Part shown: piece after piece, positions 1 through 7,148 of the stretch | Position numbering within the stretch: position 1 is the stretch's first letter | How the letters are laid out: each line of letters opens with the position of its first letter | DNA from: Bacillota bacterium | Lineage (GTDB): Bacteria > Vulcanimicrobiota > JAMDEM01 | Direction of reading: 5' to 3' | Length of the DNA: 23,093 nucleotides | Assembly (NCBI GenBank): GCA_023486985.1 | Contig: JAMDEM010000086.1 | Location: 1 to 23,093, forward strand | Program-made: the position numbers and the translations under genes | Notes under the pieces: generated by a model | Told to the model about the DNA's origin: nothing | The model's database searches: none | What the model saw: the letters and a program-made list of their open reading frames with translations, nothing else

Positions 1-110
1 CAAAGGAGCCGGTGATTCCGCTGATTGGAGCCGGGTATGGTAAAATTTAGGAGGTCATGGTTTGCTCAGCTTGGGGGTGGCTCCAATCAGCGGAATCACC
101 GGCTCCTTTG
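1..110. repeat. Perfect 32-bp inverted repeat at window edge (arms 1-32 and 79-110)
   Basis: Bases 1-32 are the exact reverse complement of bases 79-110, separated by a 46-bp spacer (33-78). The pairing stops at 33/78 on the inside and may continue beyond the left edge. The right arm lies inside the reading frame of the CPHC zinc-finger gene that starts at 184. It could be a miniature inverted-repeat element, a REPIN-like hairpin, the end of a mobile element, or a fold-back artefact at a contig end. The sequence alone does not decide between them. The repeat itself is certain; its nature is not. Confidence 0.9.
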
Positions 111-184
111 GGCGGAATATGCACATTACAATGCGGACAATTAAAGGCTGTTGCATTATATTCCGGCGGTTTATAGGGAATCAT
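47..184 (-). pseudogene. 5' fragment of a CPHC zinc-ribbon (DUF4145-like) gene, disrupted
   Basis: A 45-codon frame starts at ATG 184 after a good ribosome-binding site (AAGGAG, 8 nt upstream). It begins MIPYKPPEYNATAFNCPHCN. The pattern of a short Pro/Tyr leader followed by AFNCPHC is typical of the N-terminus of DUF4145-type zinc-ribbon proteins, which usually continue for 200 residues or more. Here the family-like sequence ends right after the CPHC knuckle (Cys16, Cys19). The frame then enters the 32-bp inverted repeat and stops at TAA 47-49. I read it as a truncated remnant, either real or created by a misassembled edge. The family assignment rests on about 20 residues and is tentative. 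Confidence 0.5.
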
Positions 185-350
185 GTTTTTTGCTCCTTAT
201 GATTAGAAAAAATAAATGCCATTCCAGCCAAATTCAGCGGAACTAGTTAATATAAAATACCGACTAAATAGAGGAAAAACTTTTTGAAAAATAATTTCTT
301 TAAAAATAGAAATTTAGCAGTGTTTCCAATGTTGAATCTTTAAGGGTTAC

Positions 351-527
351 CTACTTTGCCAATTGGGCTTTAATTTTATCTAAAGATACTTTCGCGAATC
401 TAATACCTAAAGCACGGGCATCGGTCGTGCTTTCTAACATTCTTTTCTCGAAAGATTTTGGGAAATATTCTTTCTCAAACTCTTCCATGGAATGGATGAC
501 CTTTTTCCCTTTTTTACTCTTAATCAT
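351..527 (-). CDS. Small conserved-looking protein, 58 aa, downstream partner of the proteasome-like protein
   Basis: I do not recognise a named family. The start at ATG 527 is set by a GGAGG six bases upstream, which lies inside the last codons of the preceding gene; that gene's TAA is one base before this ATG, so the two are translationally linked. A longer frame reaching to 653 exists only because it overlaps the upstream gene. The 58-residue product is very basic at the N-terminus (MIKSKKGKKV), then acidic-amphipathic (SMEEFEKEYFPKSFEKR), and ends in a helical stretch (ARALGIRFAKVSLDKIKAQL). It has no signal peptide or membrane segment. The tight coupling suggests a dedicated partner or regulator of the 432-aa protein; that is inference. 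Confidence 0.7.
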   Translation of the reverse strand: MIKSKKGKKVIHSMEEFEKEYFPKSFEKRMLESTTDARALGIRFAKVSLDKIKAQLAK

Positions 528-528
528 T

Positions 529-1827
529 TTATACCTCCATATAGTAATTTGCAAAAAATTGAGGATTTTGTTCCGCTTTAAAATAATGTTTCCTTTTAAT
601 CCAAACAAAGCCATCACCCTTCGAAATAACAGCAACATCAATTGGCCCTCCAACTGTTTCGGTTTCCATTGTAACTTTGCGTTTAAATGATGTTAAATTA
701 ACAAGGGATTCTGCCATTGCCGCAAGCTCATCTTTTGGGAGCATAGAAACAACTCTTATAACAGGATTCACATGATTTTCTTCTCTGTAGTCATGCACGC
801 CTTCTTGATAGTCTTTAAATATTTTATTGCTGATTTCTTTGAGTTTCTTTTTGAGTATCTTCTTTTCGCCCTCATTATATTTATCTATGCTCTCAGCAAT
901 AACTTCTGGATATTTATCAAATATTTCGGATAAATGACCTTCCATGCGATTACGCAAACCAGGATTAATACCTTCCATAAAGGTTTCCACCATTTCACTT
1001 TGAGCAAACGGAATAATTAAAGCACTAATTTTAAAGCCTACTTTGTCCGGAATATGCCTCTTGTATTTCAACTTGTTATTAACTATTCCTTCGACAAGAC
1101 AAGACTCAAGGACTGGAAAAGTATCCTTTTCTCCAAAACCTGCAATTACAACTCCAGAAACATCCTCCTTCTGAAGACCTTCCGGAAATTTTGAGAATAA
1201 ACTTGCCACAATTTTCTTTAATTGATCTGAATGACTTTGGGATATAGGCAGTCTTTCAAAAACATCTTCAATCGCTTTGTTAATAATTTTTCCATACTTA
1301 ATAATTATATCTTCATTAAAGCTTTTCGGAATTGATTCAATATTTTCTGCTTTTTCCCAATTTTCAAGGTGCTCTTTTATTGTTTCTGATACTATTTTTT
1401 CTATCTCTTCTTCAGAAATTTCATTTGACTCAGCAAATTTAAAGGGAATCTTTGAGGCAATTGATACTTTAATATAATTTAAATAAGAGTAAACTGTGTT
1501 ACGTAAATATTGCTTCTGAATCAAGTCAGGAAATAAAGTATTACCATTTTCTAGAAACGCTATAAAGTCAGTCACATATCCATCCAATATATCAAATCTC
1601 TTTTTTCCTAGTGTTTTTCTATAAATCTTAATAACTGTTTCCCAGGGCACTCCCATGAAAAGAGCAGATCCATACACCATTATTCCCACTGGATGATACT
1701 TTGATAAAGCAAAAAGTTTATTTGCTGAAGTAAAAATTTTTTGACCAGATTCTTCGGTAATGGTGACAGCACTATCAGCAGCAAAGGCAATTGCCTCTTT
1801 ATTCATTATTACTATCTCTGCAGTCAT
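529..1827 (-). CDS. Proteasome-fold (Ntn hydrolase-like) protein with N-terminal Thr, 432 aa
   Basis: The N-terminus matches the start of proteasome beta/HslV-type N-terminal nucleophile hydrolases. After removal of Met (permitted before Thr), the chain begins with Thr1 and has Asp at 17 (AAD), the same spacing as the catalytic Thr1/Asp17 of proteasome beta subunits. Lys36 in NKLF matches catalytic Lys33 with a small insertion, and Gly52 in MVYGS matches the conserved Gly47. The last part (from about residue 393, GGPIDVAVISKGDGFVWIK) resembles the final strand pair of the fold. Between them sits a roughly 300-residue, largely helical insertion, making the protein twice the length of HslV. No propeptide, signal peptide or TM is seen. 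ATG 1827 has AAGGAG 5 nt upstream. It is cotranscribed with the 58-aa gene at 351-527. Fold homology is fairly convincing; peptidase activity and substrate are unknown. Confidence 0.72.
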   Translation of the reverse strand: MTAEIVIMNKEAIAFAADSAVTITEESGQKIFTSANKLFALSKYHPVGIMVYGSALFMGVPWETVIKIYRKTLGKKRFDILDGYVTDFIAFLENGNTLFPDLIQKQYLRNTVYSYLNYIKVSIASKIPFKFAESNEISEEEIEKIVSETIKEHLENWEKAENIESIPKSFNEDIIIKYGKIINKAIEDVFERLPISQSHSDQLKKIVASLFSKFPEGLQKEDVSGVVIAGFGEKDTFPVLESCLVEGIVNNKLKYKRHIPDKVGFKISALIIPFAQSEMVETFMEGINPGLRNRMEGHLSEIFDKYPEVIAESIDKYNEGEKKILKKKLKEISNKIFKDYQEGVHDYREENHVNPVIRVVSMLPKDELAAMAESLVNLTSFKRKVTMETETVGGPIDVAVISKGDGFVWIKRKHYFKAEQNPQFFANYYMEV

Positions 1828-1924
1828 CTTGTCTCCTTAAATATAAAATCTCTTTAATTAATTTTTACCCTCCTATCTCAGGTTTGAAAACAGTTTAATT
1901 CTTTATTAAAACTAAACTAACCGG

Positions 1925-3904
1925 TTACCACGAAAAAAGCATCAATGCCACGGCTTTGGTCCAGTAAGAGATTGCCACATCAAGCTTTCCCTTTTGATAG
2001 AACAGGCTGCCGAGGTTATGATAAACATGCCAGAACTTGGGATTGAGTGAAACAACCTTTTCCCATTCCATTATGGCAAGTTCAAGCTTTCCCTGCTTCT
2101 GATATGCTTCTCCGAGGTTGTAGTAAGACTGCCAGTAGTGGGGGTTGAGCTGGCTTACTTTCTGCCATTCAACAACAGCGGGGTCAATCTGCTGGAGGTT
2201 AAAATAAAAGGCATTGGCGAGGTTCCAGTGCGCCTGCCAGAAATCATCCTTGAACTGCACGGTTTTCTGCCACTGGGATATTGCCTCGTCAATATTGGGA
2301 AGCTGATAATATGCGTTCCCTAAATTATAGTGAGCCTGCCAGAATCCGAATCGTGCCCTGGCGGCTTTTTCCCATTCTTCAATTGCAAGGTCCATGGCGC
2401 CTTTTTCATAATGCATGTTGCCCATGTTATAATGGGCCTCGGCAAATTCAGGGTTTATCTCAAGTGCCTGGTTCCAGTATCCTAAAGCGCCTTCAACATT
2501 CCCGTTTTCCATTTCCATGGAACCCATGTTATAAAAGGCAAGAGCAAACTGGGGATCAATTTCCAGGGCTTTCTGCCAGTAAGAAAGGGCTTCTTCCTTC
2601 TTGCCTTTCTGGTAGTAAGCGTTTCCCATGTTGTAAAGAACTTCGGCAAACTGGGGATTCAAAATGAGTGCTTTCTGCCATTCTTCAATGGCGGCGTCAA
2701 TCTTGCCCTTCTTGTAATAGCCGTTGCCAAAGTTGTAATAAGCGGGAGCAAACTTCGGATTAAGAATAGTGGTTTTCCGGTATTCTTCTATTGATAAATC
2801 AATCTCGCCCTTCCGGTAGTAGGCAGAGCCAAGATTATAATGAGCGACAAAGTTATTGGGATTAAGATCCACCGCTCTTTTATATTCTCTTATCGCATCA
2901 TCCAGGCTTCCCACTCCGTCATAGGCAGTGCCCAGGTTGTTGTGGGTAAGTGCGTTATACGGATCAAGATTGGTCGCCTTATCCCATTCTAAAATTGCCA
3001 GGTCAAGTTTTCCCTGTTTGTAATAATTGTTTCCCAGGATATTGTGAAGGGCGGCTTCCGTGGGCGAAGCAGTTGTTTTATAAAGATCTTCGGGAAGCTC
3101 TTCAATGGCAAGCTCTTTTAAAAGTTCCTGCACGCTCTGAAATCTTTCGCCCGGGTCTTTTTTCATTGCTTTCAGGATGGCATTTTCAATCTTCTTGGGA
3201 ACATGCATGTTATGCATTGTGGGAGGCTCGGGCTCTGCCGTAAGATGAAGATTTATCAATGCCGCAGGATTGTCTGCCTTAAACGGCACCCTGCCGGTCA
3301 GCATCTCATAAAGCATGATTCCCAGCGAATAAATGTCGGCGCGCCTGTCAACCTTTTCTCCCCTTGCCTGCTCGGGTGAGATATAAAAGAAGGAGCCCAT
3401 TATTTCACCGGGCTGGGTAAGAGTCTGGGATGCCTCCACCCATGCGATACCAAAATCTGCAACCTTTACTTTGCCGTCCTCGGAGACAATAACATTTGCA
3501 GGTTTTACATCCCTGTGCACAATTCCGTGCTGATGGGCATAATCAAGCGCCTGGCAGATGGGAATAAAATACTTGAGGGCATCAGGCAAAGGCAAAGCTT
3601 TTTTCTCTGCCAGTATCTTATCAAGAGCTTCTCCGGAAATGAATTCAAAAACAATATAATAAATGCCCTCGTGTTCGTTAATATCATAAATCCCTGCTAT
3701 GTTGGGGTGGTTAAGCCTTGCGGCAGCCTGGGCTTCCCGGATGAATCTTTCTTTGCTCTCTGCGTTTGCAACCAGCTGCTGGGAGAGAATTTTGATGGCA
3801 ACGGCACGCTCCAGCACGGGGTCATGGCCCTTGTAAACAATGCCCATGCCTCCCCTGCCCAGTTCCTGGATTATGTGGTATCTGCCGATGGTGGCACTTA
3901 TCAT
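1925..3904 (-). CDS. Soluble Ser/Thr protein kinase (PknB-like) with 11 C-terminal TPRs
   Basis: Hanks-type kinase domain, residues about 9-270: glycine loop GRGGMGIVYKG (16-26), ATP-binding Lys38, alpha-C Glu57, catalytic loop HRDVKPAN (Asp132, Asn137), DFG 150-152 and SPEQ 176-179. All catalytic residues are present, so it should be active. A short linker leads to eleven back-to-back 34-residue TPRs (about 285-659) that fill the rest of the 659-aa protein; the final repeat ends abruptly in ALMLFSW. There is no membrane segment or PASTA domain, so the kinase is predicted to be cytosolic, with the TPR solenoid recruiting partners or substrates. No Shine-Dalgarno is visible before ATG 3904. 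The next gene upstream is the FHA protein, a likely reader of its phosphothreonine products, but 395 bp of repeats separate them. Confidence 0.95.
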   Translation of the reverse strand: MISATIGRYHIIQELGRGGMGIVYKGHDPVLERAVAIKILSQQLVANAESKERFIREAQAAARLNHPNIAGIYDINEHEGIYYIVFEFISGEALDKILAEKKALPLPDALKYFIPICQALDYAHQHGIVHRDVKPANVIVSEDGKVKVADFGIAWVEASQTLTQPGEIMGSFFYISPEQARGEKVDRRADIYSLGIMLYEMLTGRVPFKADNPAALINLHLTAEPEPPTMHNMHVPKKIENAILKAMKKDPGERFQSVQELLKELAIEELPEDLYKTTASPTEAALHNILGNNYYKQGKLDLAILEWDKATNLDPYNALTHNNLGTAYDGVGSLDDAIREYKRAVDLNPNNFVAHYNLGSAYYRKGEIDLSIEEYRKTTILNPKFAPAYYNFGNGYYKKGKIDAAIEEWQKALILNPQFAEVLYNMGNAYYQKGKKEEALSYWQKALEIDPQFALAFYNMGSMEMENGNVEGALGYWNQALEINPEFAEAHYNMGNMHYEKGAMDLAIEEWEKAARARFGFWQAHYNLGNAYYQLPNIDEAISQWQKTVQFKDDFWQAHWNLANAFYFNLQQIDPAVVEWQKVSQLNPHYWQSYYNLGEAYQKQGKLELAIMEWEKVVSLNPKFWHVYHNLGSLFYQKGKLDVAISYWTKAVALMLFSW

Positions 3905-3982
3905 AGGTTGAATTTTCTATTATTTATGGGGCTTTTCCTGCATGATATACTTCTAGCCCTAACCAGATGGGGAGTGGGGATA

Positions 3983-4054
3983 ATTAACTCCCCCAGCCCC
4001 TCTTTGGAAAAGAGGGGGGTAACTTATCTCAGGGAGAGAGAAGAATTAACTCCC
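3983..4054. repeat. Palindromic intergenic repeat A, copy 1
   Basis: This copy and 4195-4266 are 72-bp direct repeats with two mismatches; the last 58 bp (3997-4054 and 4209-4266) are identical. Each contains a hairpin with arms CCCCTCTTT and AAAGAGGGG around a 3-nt loop (3997-4017 here). The 395-bp gap between the kinase and FHA genes (3905-4299) consists mainly of these and related repeats. I see no gene, RNA or T-tract terminator in it. Confidence 0.9.
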
Positions 4055-4055
4055 G

Positions 4056-4095
4056 GATAAGTCGAGCAAGCTCGACCACTACAACTGCAAAGAGG
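4056..4095. repeat. Intergenic repeat B, copy 1, with GTCGAGC-AA-GCTCGAC palindrome
   Basis: A 40-bp sequence identical to 4786-4825 on the other side of the FHA gene. It carries a perfect 7-bp inverted repeat with a 2-nt loop (4061-4076). It directly follows repeat A copy 1. Confidence 0.9.
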
Positions 4096-4194
4096 GAGGA
4101 TAAGTTACTCCCAGGAAGAGGAGGATGAAATTGCCCTTTCGGGGAACGGGCGGCTACAGTCCCTCAACCCTATCCTTCTCCCCAAAGGCGGGTG

Positions 4195-4266
4195 ATTAAC
4201 TTCCCCTGCCCCTCTTTGGAAAAGAGGGGGGTAACTTATCTCAGGGAGAGAGAAGAATTAACTCCC
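4195..4266. repeat. Palindromic intergenic repeat A, copy 2
   Basis: Second copy of the 72-bp direct repeat described at 3983-4054, 212 bp further on. Its hairpin lies at 4209-4229. Confidence 0.9.
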
Positions 4267-4270
4267 TTAG

Positions 4271-4289
4271 CCCTCTTTAGCAAAGAGGG
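4271..4289. repeat. Repeat A hairpin core, copy 3 (variant loop)
   Basis: CCCTCTTT (4271-4278) pairs with AAAGAGGG (4282-4289) around an AGC loop. It lies 10 bases past the FHA stop codon in the direction of transcription. No T-tract follows on the minus strand, so it is not a canonical intrinsic terminator. Confidence 0.8.
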
Positions 4290-4299
4290 GGGAACCAGT

Positions 4300-4590
4300 T
4301 CACCAGCTTACTTGAAGCCAGGTTTGCCCAACTTTAAAAACTTTGCCGTTTTCAAGGAGGATTCTGCCGGTAAGTCTTTCACCGTCAATAAAGGTACCGT
4401 TGGTGCTTCCAATGTCCTCCAGGAAACATTCAGGCTCTGCTACTAAAATTCTTGAGTGGCGGCGGGAGAGAAATTTATCAAAAGTAAGAGCTATGGGATT
4501 GGCTGAATCTCTCCCTATATCAGAGGATTTTGTTATGCTATATTCCTGTCCGTCTTCGGGACCGCTTAAAATTTCAACTTTTACTTTCAA
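4300..4590 (-). CDS. Stand-alone FHA domain protein, 96 aa
   Basis: A single forkhead-associated domain makes up almost the whole protein. The phosphothreonine-binding signature is complete: IGR (25-27), SRRH (42-45), and STNGTFIDGE (62-71). FHA domains bind phosphothreonine peptides, so this is a candidate reader or adaptor for the kinase encoded next downstream. There is no transmembrane, secretion or effector domain. The start codon is TTG at 4590, supported by GAGGTG 5 nt upstream; the nearby ATG is out of frame. The gene is an island between repeat clusters on both sides (3983-4289 and 4642-4825), and its stop codon is 10 bases from a repeat hairpin. Partnership with the kinase is inferred from position. 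Confidence 0.92.
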   Translation of the reverse strand: MKVKVEILSGPEDGQEYSITKSSDIGRDSANPIALTFDKFLSRRHSRILVAEPECFLEDIGSTNGTFIDGERLTGRILLENGKVFKVGQTWLQVSW

Positions 4591-4641
4591 AGATGCACCT
4601 CATTTATAAGCCCCCTCACCCTTGCCCCATAACTCCCCCAG

Positions 4642-4662
4642 CCCCTCTTTAGCAAAGAGGGG
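4642..4662. repeat. Repeat A hairpin core, copy 4
   Basis: CCCCTCTTT (4642-4650) pairs with AAAGAGGGG (4654-4662) around AGC. Surrounding bases also match repeat A (ACTCCCCCAG before it, TAACTTA after it). It lies in the 242-bp gap between the Clp and FHA genes. A diverged form of the rest of repeat A recurs at about 4754-4783. Confidence 0.85.
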
Positions 4663-4698
4663 GGATAACTTACTCTCGCAGGGAGAGGAATTTAGGTA

Positions 4699-4733
4699 GA
4701 GATTGCTTCGTCGCTAACGCTCCTCGCAATGAC
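4699..4733. repeat. GTCATTGCGAGGAGCG-type dispersed repeat
   Basis: Read on the minus strand this is GTCATTGCGAGGAGCG, then TTAGCGACGAAGCAATCTC. From memory, this GTCATTGCGAGG...GAAGCAATC motif is a dispersed intergenic repeat in many uncultured and anaerobic bacterial genomes. Its ATTGC/GCAAT ends are complementary. There is only one copy in this window, so its repeat status rests on recall and not on internal comparison. Confidence 0.55.
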
Positions 4734-4785
4734 ACCACTCCTCACCCCAGCTCTATCCTCAGGGAGAGGGAATAATTAACTCCAA

Positions 4786-4825
4786 GATAAGTCGAGCAAG
4801 CTCGACCACTACAACTGCAAAGAGG
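4786..4825. repeat. Intergenic repeat B, copy 2
   Basis: Identical over 40 bp to 4056-4095, with the same 7-bp palindrome (4791-4806). It lies 8 bases beyond the stop codon of the Clp gene. With copy 1 it brackets the FHA gene in direct orientation. Confidence 0.9.
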
Positions 4826-4832
4826 AGGATAA

Positions 4833-7136
4833 CTATTCAAGCTTCATCTCCTCAAAAATAATCTTGCCATCCTGCAGGACAGCCTTGAAAATTTTGCCCT
4901 GCACATCAGGAAATTTTAACATCTCCGATGCCAGGGGTTTTGCAAGGTAGGTCTCAATGGCTCTTTTTAATGGCCTTGCGCCATAAGAAGGATGAAACCC
5001 TGACTTGATGAGAAACCGGCGGGCTTCGTCTGAAACTTCCAGAACCGCACCGCGCTCTTTAACCCTCTTCTCCAGGTCATCAAAGTTAATCTGGAATATC
5101 TTTTCGATGTCTTCCTCGGTAAGAGGCTTAAACAAAACTATTTCATCAATCCTGTTTAAAAATTCAGGTCTGAAAGACTTCCTAACCGCATTCATTATCT
5201 CTTCCCGGACTTCCGGCTTGCTCATATCCCGCACTGTAACATTTCCCTGCTCGTCAACACTGCTTGTGCCGAGGTTGGAGGTCATTATTATTATGGTATT
5301 GGTAAAATTAACCGTCCTGCCCTTGGAATCAGTAAGCCTTCCGTCATCAAATACCTGAAGGAATAAATCAAAGACTTCCCAGTGGGCTTTTTCAATTTCA
5401 TCAAGAAGCACAACCGAATAAGGCTTTGTCCTCACTGCTTTTGTAAGCTGTCCCTCTTCTTCATGGCCGATATAGCCGGGGGGAGAGCCTATCAATCTTG
5501 ATATGGAATGCTTCTCCATATATTCCGACATGTCAAGGCGCACCATATCTCTTTCGCTCCCGAAAAGAAATTCCGCCAGGGCTTTTGCCATTTCAGTTTT
5601 TCCAACGCCGGTGGGACCCAGGAAGAGGAAAACGCCGGAGGGCCTCCGGGGATTGCCCAGTCCCATCCGCACCATCCTGATAGTTTGTGCTGCTTTGGTT
5701 ATGGCTTCATCCTGTCCCACAAGCCTTTTTCTCAATAGCTCTTCCATATCCAGAAGCCTCTGGGATTCTTCCTGAGTAAGCTTGGAAACAGGAATGCCGG
5801 TCCAGAGGGAAACAACTTCTGCGATTACTTCCTCGTCAACCTCGGCAAAAACTTCCTTGCCTGCTTCAACCGACACAGATTTGGTTTTGATTTTTGCTGC
5901 TGCCTCATCAATTAAATCAATGGCTTTATCGGGAAGATGCCTGTCGGGAAGAAATCTCACTGACATTTTCACCGCCGCAAGAAGGGCGGAATCTTTAAAT
6001 TTCACGCCGTGATGTTTTTCATACCTTTCCTTCAAACCTCTTAAAATTTCAAGAGAATCTTCCTCTGAAGGCTCATTTACAAGAACGGGCTGGAATCTTC
6101 TCTCTAAAGCAGCGTCTGCCTCAATATATCTTCTGTACTCATCGGTGGTAGTTGCGCCGATGCACGGGAATTCACCCTTGGCAAGGAAGGGTTTCAGGAT
6201 ATTGCCTGCATCCATGCCTCCCTTTACATCACCTGCACCAACGATGGTGTGAATCTCGTCTATAAAAAGGATGGCATCGGGAAAATGCACAAGCTCCTCT
6301 ATAATCTTCTGCAGCCTTTCTTCAAATTCTCCCCGGTGACGCGTGCCGGCAACTATTGAGGAAAGATTTATGTCATAAATTTTCTTATTCTTCATCATAT
6401 CAGGCACATTGCCTGAAGCAATTCTCAGGGCAAGACCGTAAACAACCGCGGTCTTTCCAACTCCCGCCTCGCCTATCAAAACAGGATTATTCTTGGACTT
6501 CCTGGTAAGAATCTGCAGAGCCCTTCTTATTTCATCCTGTCTTCCCACCACAGGGTCAATCTTTCCTTCACGGGCAAGAGATACAAGCTCCCGGGAAAAT
6601 CTTTGAAGAAGAGTGGGAGGTTTTTTCCCTTTTGGAGATGCCTGGACTCCAAGAGGGATGCCCTTTCCCATTATAGGCACTTCAATTCCAACCGGCGGAT
6701 TGTCCTCCGCTGTCAACCTTAAAGTTTCCTGTCTTAAAGCTTCAATGTCAACGTCCATATCCTTTAAAACCCTGGCAGGGATGCCTCTTCCTTCTTTTAA
6801 AACAGCGGTAAAGATATGCACGGGCTCAACCTTTGCAGATTTTACCGATTCAGCCTCTCCTTCCGCCATCCTGAGAACTTTTTTAAAGCGGGGAGTGGTA
6901 ATTATGCCGTCCCATAAAGCCTCGCTGTCGCCTCTCCCGGTTATCTCAAGCATTTTCTCCTGGACCGCATCTTCTTTTATTCCTGCTGATTCAAAAAGAG
7001 GCACAATCCAGGCTTCAGAGTGAATCATTGCCCACAGTAAATGTTCTGTTCCAAGATAAAAATGACCGAATTCACGGGAGATTTTTTCTGCTAATTTTTT
7101 AAGGGACTCACTTCGTTCGCTTAAAAATAACGGCAC
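4833..7136 (-). CDS. clpC: ClpA/ClpC-type AAA+ unfoldase without M domain, 767 aa
   Basis: Two-ring HSP100 unfoldase that threads proteins through its central pore using ATP. It has an N-terminal Clp repeat domain (about 1-140), AAA-1 with Walker A GEAGVGKT (222-229) and Walker B ILFIDE (289-294), and AAA-2 with Walker A GPTGVGKT (507-514), Walker B VVLLDE (575-580), pore loop GYIG and the C-terminal small domain. Only about 24 residues lie between DLIDEAAAKI and SLWTGIPV, so the ClpB/ClpC coiled-coil M domain is absent, as in ClpA. The segment before FRPEFLNRID (about 623-655) shows no IGL/VGF-like ClpP-docking tripeptide. The first-ring pore loop reads TRHRGEFEE, with His where Tyr is usual. 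The start is GTG 7136 with AAAGGAG 7 nt upstream, overlapping the rlmD stop. The stop is TAG. Subfamily is uncertain; ClpC is the nearest label. Confidence 0.9.
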   Translation of the reverse strand: MPLFLSERSESLKKLAEKISREFGHFYLGTEHLLWAMIHSEAWIVPLFESAGIKEDAVQEKMLEITGRGDSEALWDGIITTPRFKKVLRMAEGEAESVKSAKVEPVHIFTAVLKEGRGIPARVLKDMDVDIEALRQETLRLTAEDNPPVGIEVPIMGKGIPLGVQASPKGKKPPTLLQRFSRELVSLAREGKIDPVVGRQDEIRRALQILTRKSKNNPVLIGEAGVGKTAVVYGLALRIASGNVPDMMKNKKIYDINLSSIVAGTRHRGEFEERLQKIIEELVHFPDAILFIDEIHTIVGAGDVKGGMDAGNILKPFLAKGEFPCIGATTTDEYRRYIEADAALERRFQPVLVNEPSEEDSLEILRGLKERYEKHHGVKFKDSALLAAVKMSVRFLPDRHLPDKAIDLIDEAAAKIKTKSVSVEAGKEVFAEVDEEVIAEVVSLWTGIPVSKLTQEESQRLLDMEELLRKRLVGQDEAITKAAQTIRMVRMGLGNPRRPSGVFLFLGPTGVGKTEMAKALAEFLFGSERDMVRLDMSEYMEKHSISRLIGSPPGYIGHEEEGQLTKAVRTKPYSVVLLDEIEKAHWEVFDLFLQVFDDGRLTDSKGRTVNFTNTIIIMTSNLGTSSVDEQGNVTVRDMSKPEVREEIMNAVRKSFRPEFLNRIDEIVLFKPLTEEDIEKIFQINFDDLEKRVKERGAVLEVSDEARRFLIKSGFHPSYGARPLKRAIETYLAKPLASEMLKFPDVQGKIFKAVLQDGKIIFEEMKLE

Positions 7137-7148
7137 AGATTCTCTCCT

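Noticed and set aside
185..350. Possible RNA gene or promoter in the 166-bp AT-rich gap
   Set aside because: No hairpin, tRNA-like fold or convincing promoter hexamer pair could be identified.
351..653. 100-aa version of the small protein with start at 653
   Set aside because: The extra 42 residues overlap the end of the 432-aa gene; ATG 527 has the well-placed GGAGG.
3515..4060. 181-aa plus-strand reading frame
   Set aside because: It is antisense to the kinase catalytic domain and runs into repeat DNA; the opposite strand has clear family motifs.
3905..4832. CRISPR array
   Set aside because: The repeats are irregularly spaced, of several types, and lack uniform repeat-spacer units; no cas genes are present.
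1925..7136. Type VI secretion control set (PpkA kinase, Fha, ClpV)
   Set aside because: Kinase, FHA and Clp genes lie together as in T6SS loci, but no Tss sheath, baseplate or membrane-complex gene is present, the FHA protein is a bare domain, and the ATPase looks ClpA/ClpC-like and not ClpV-like.
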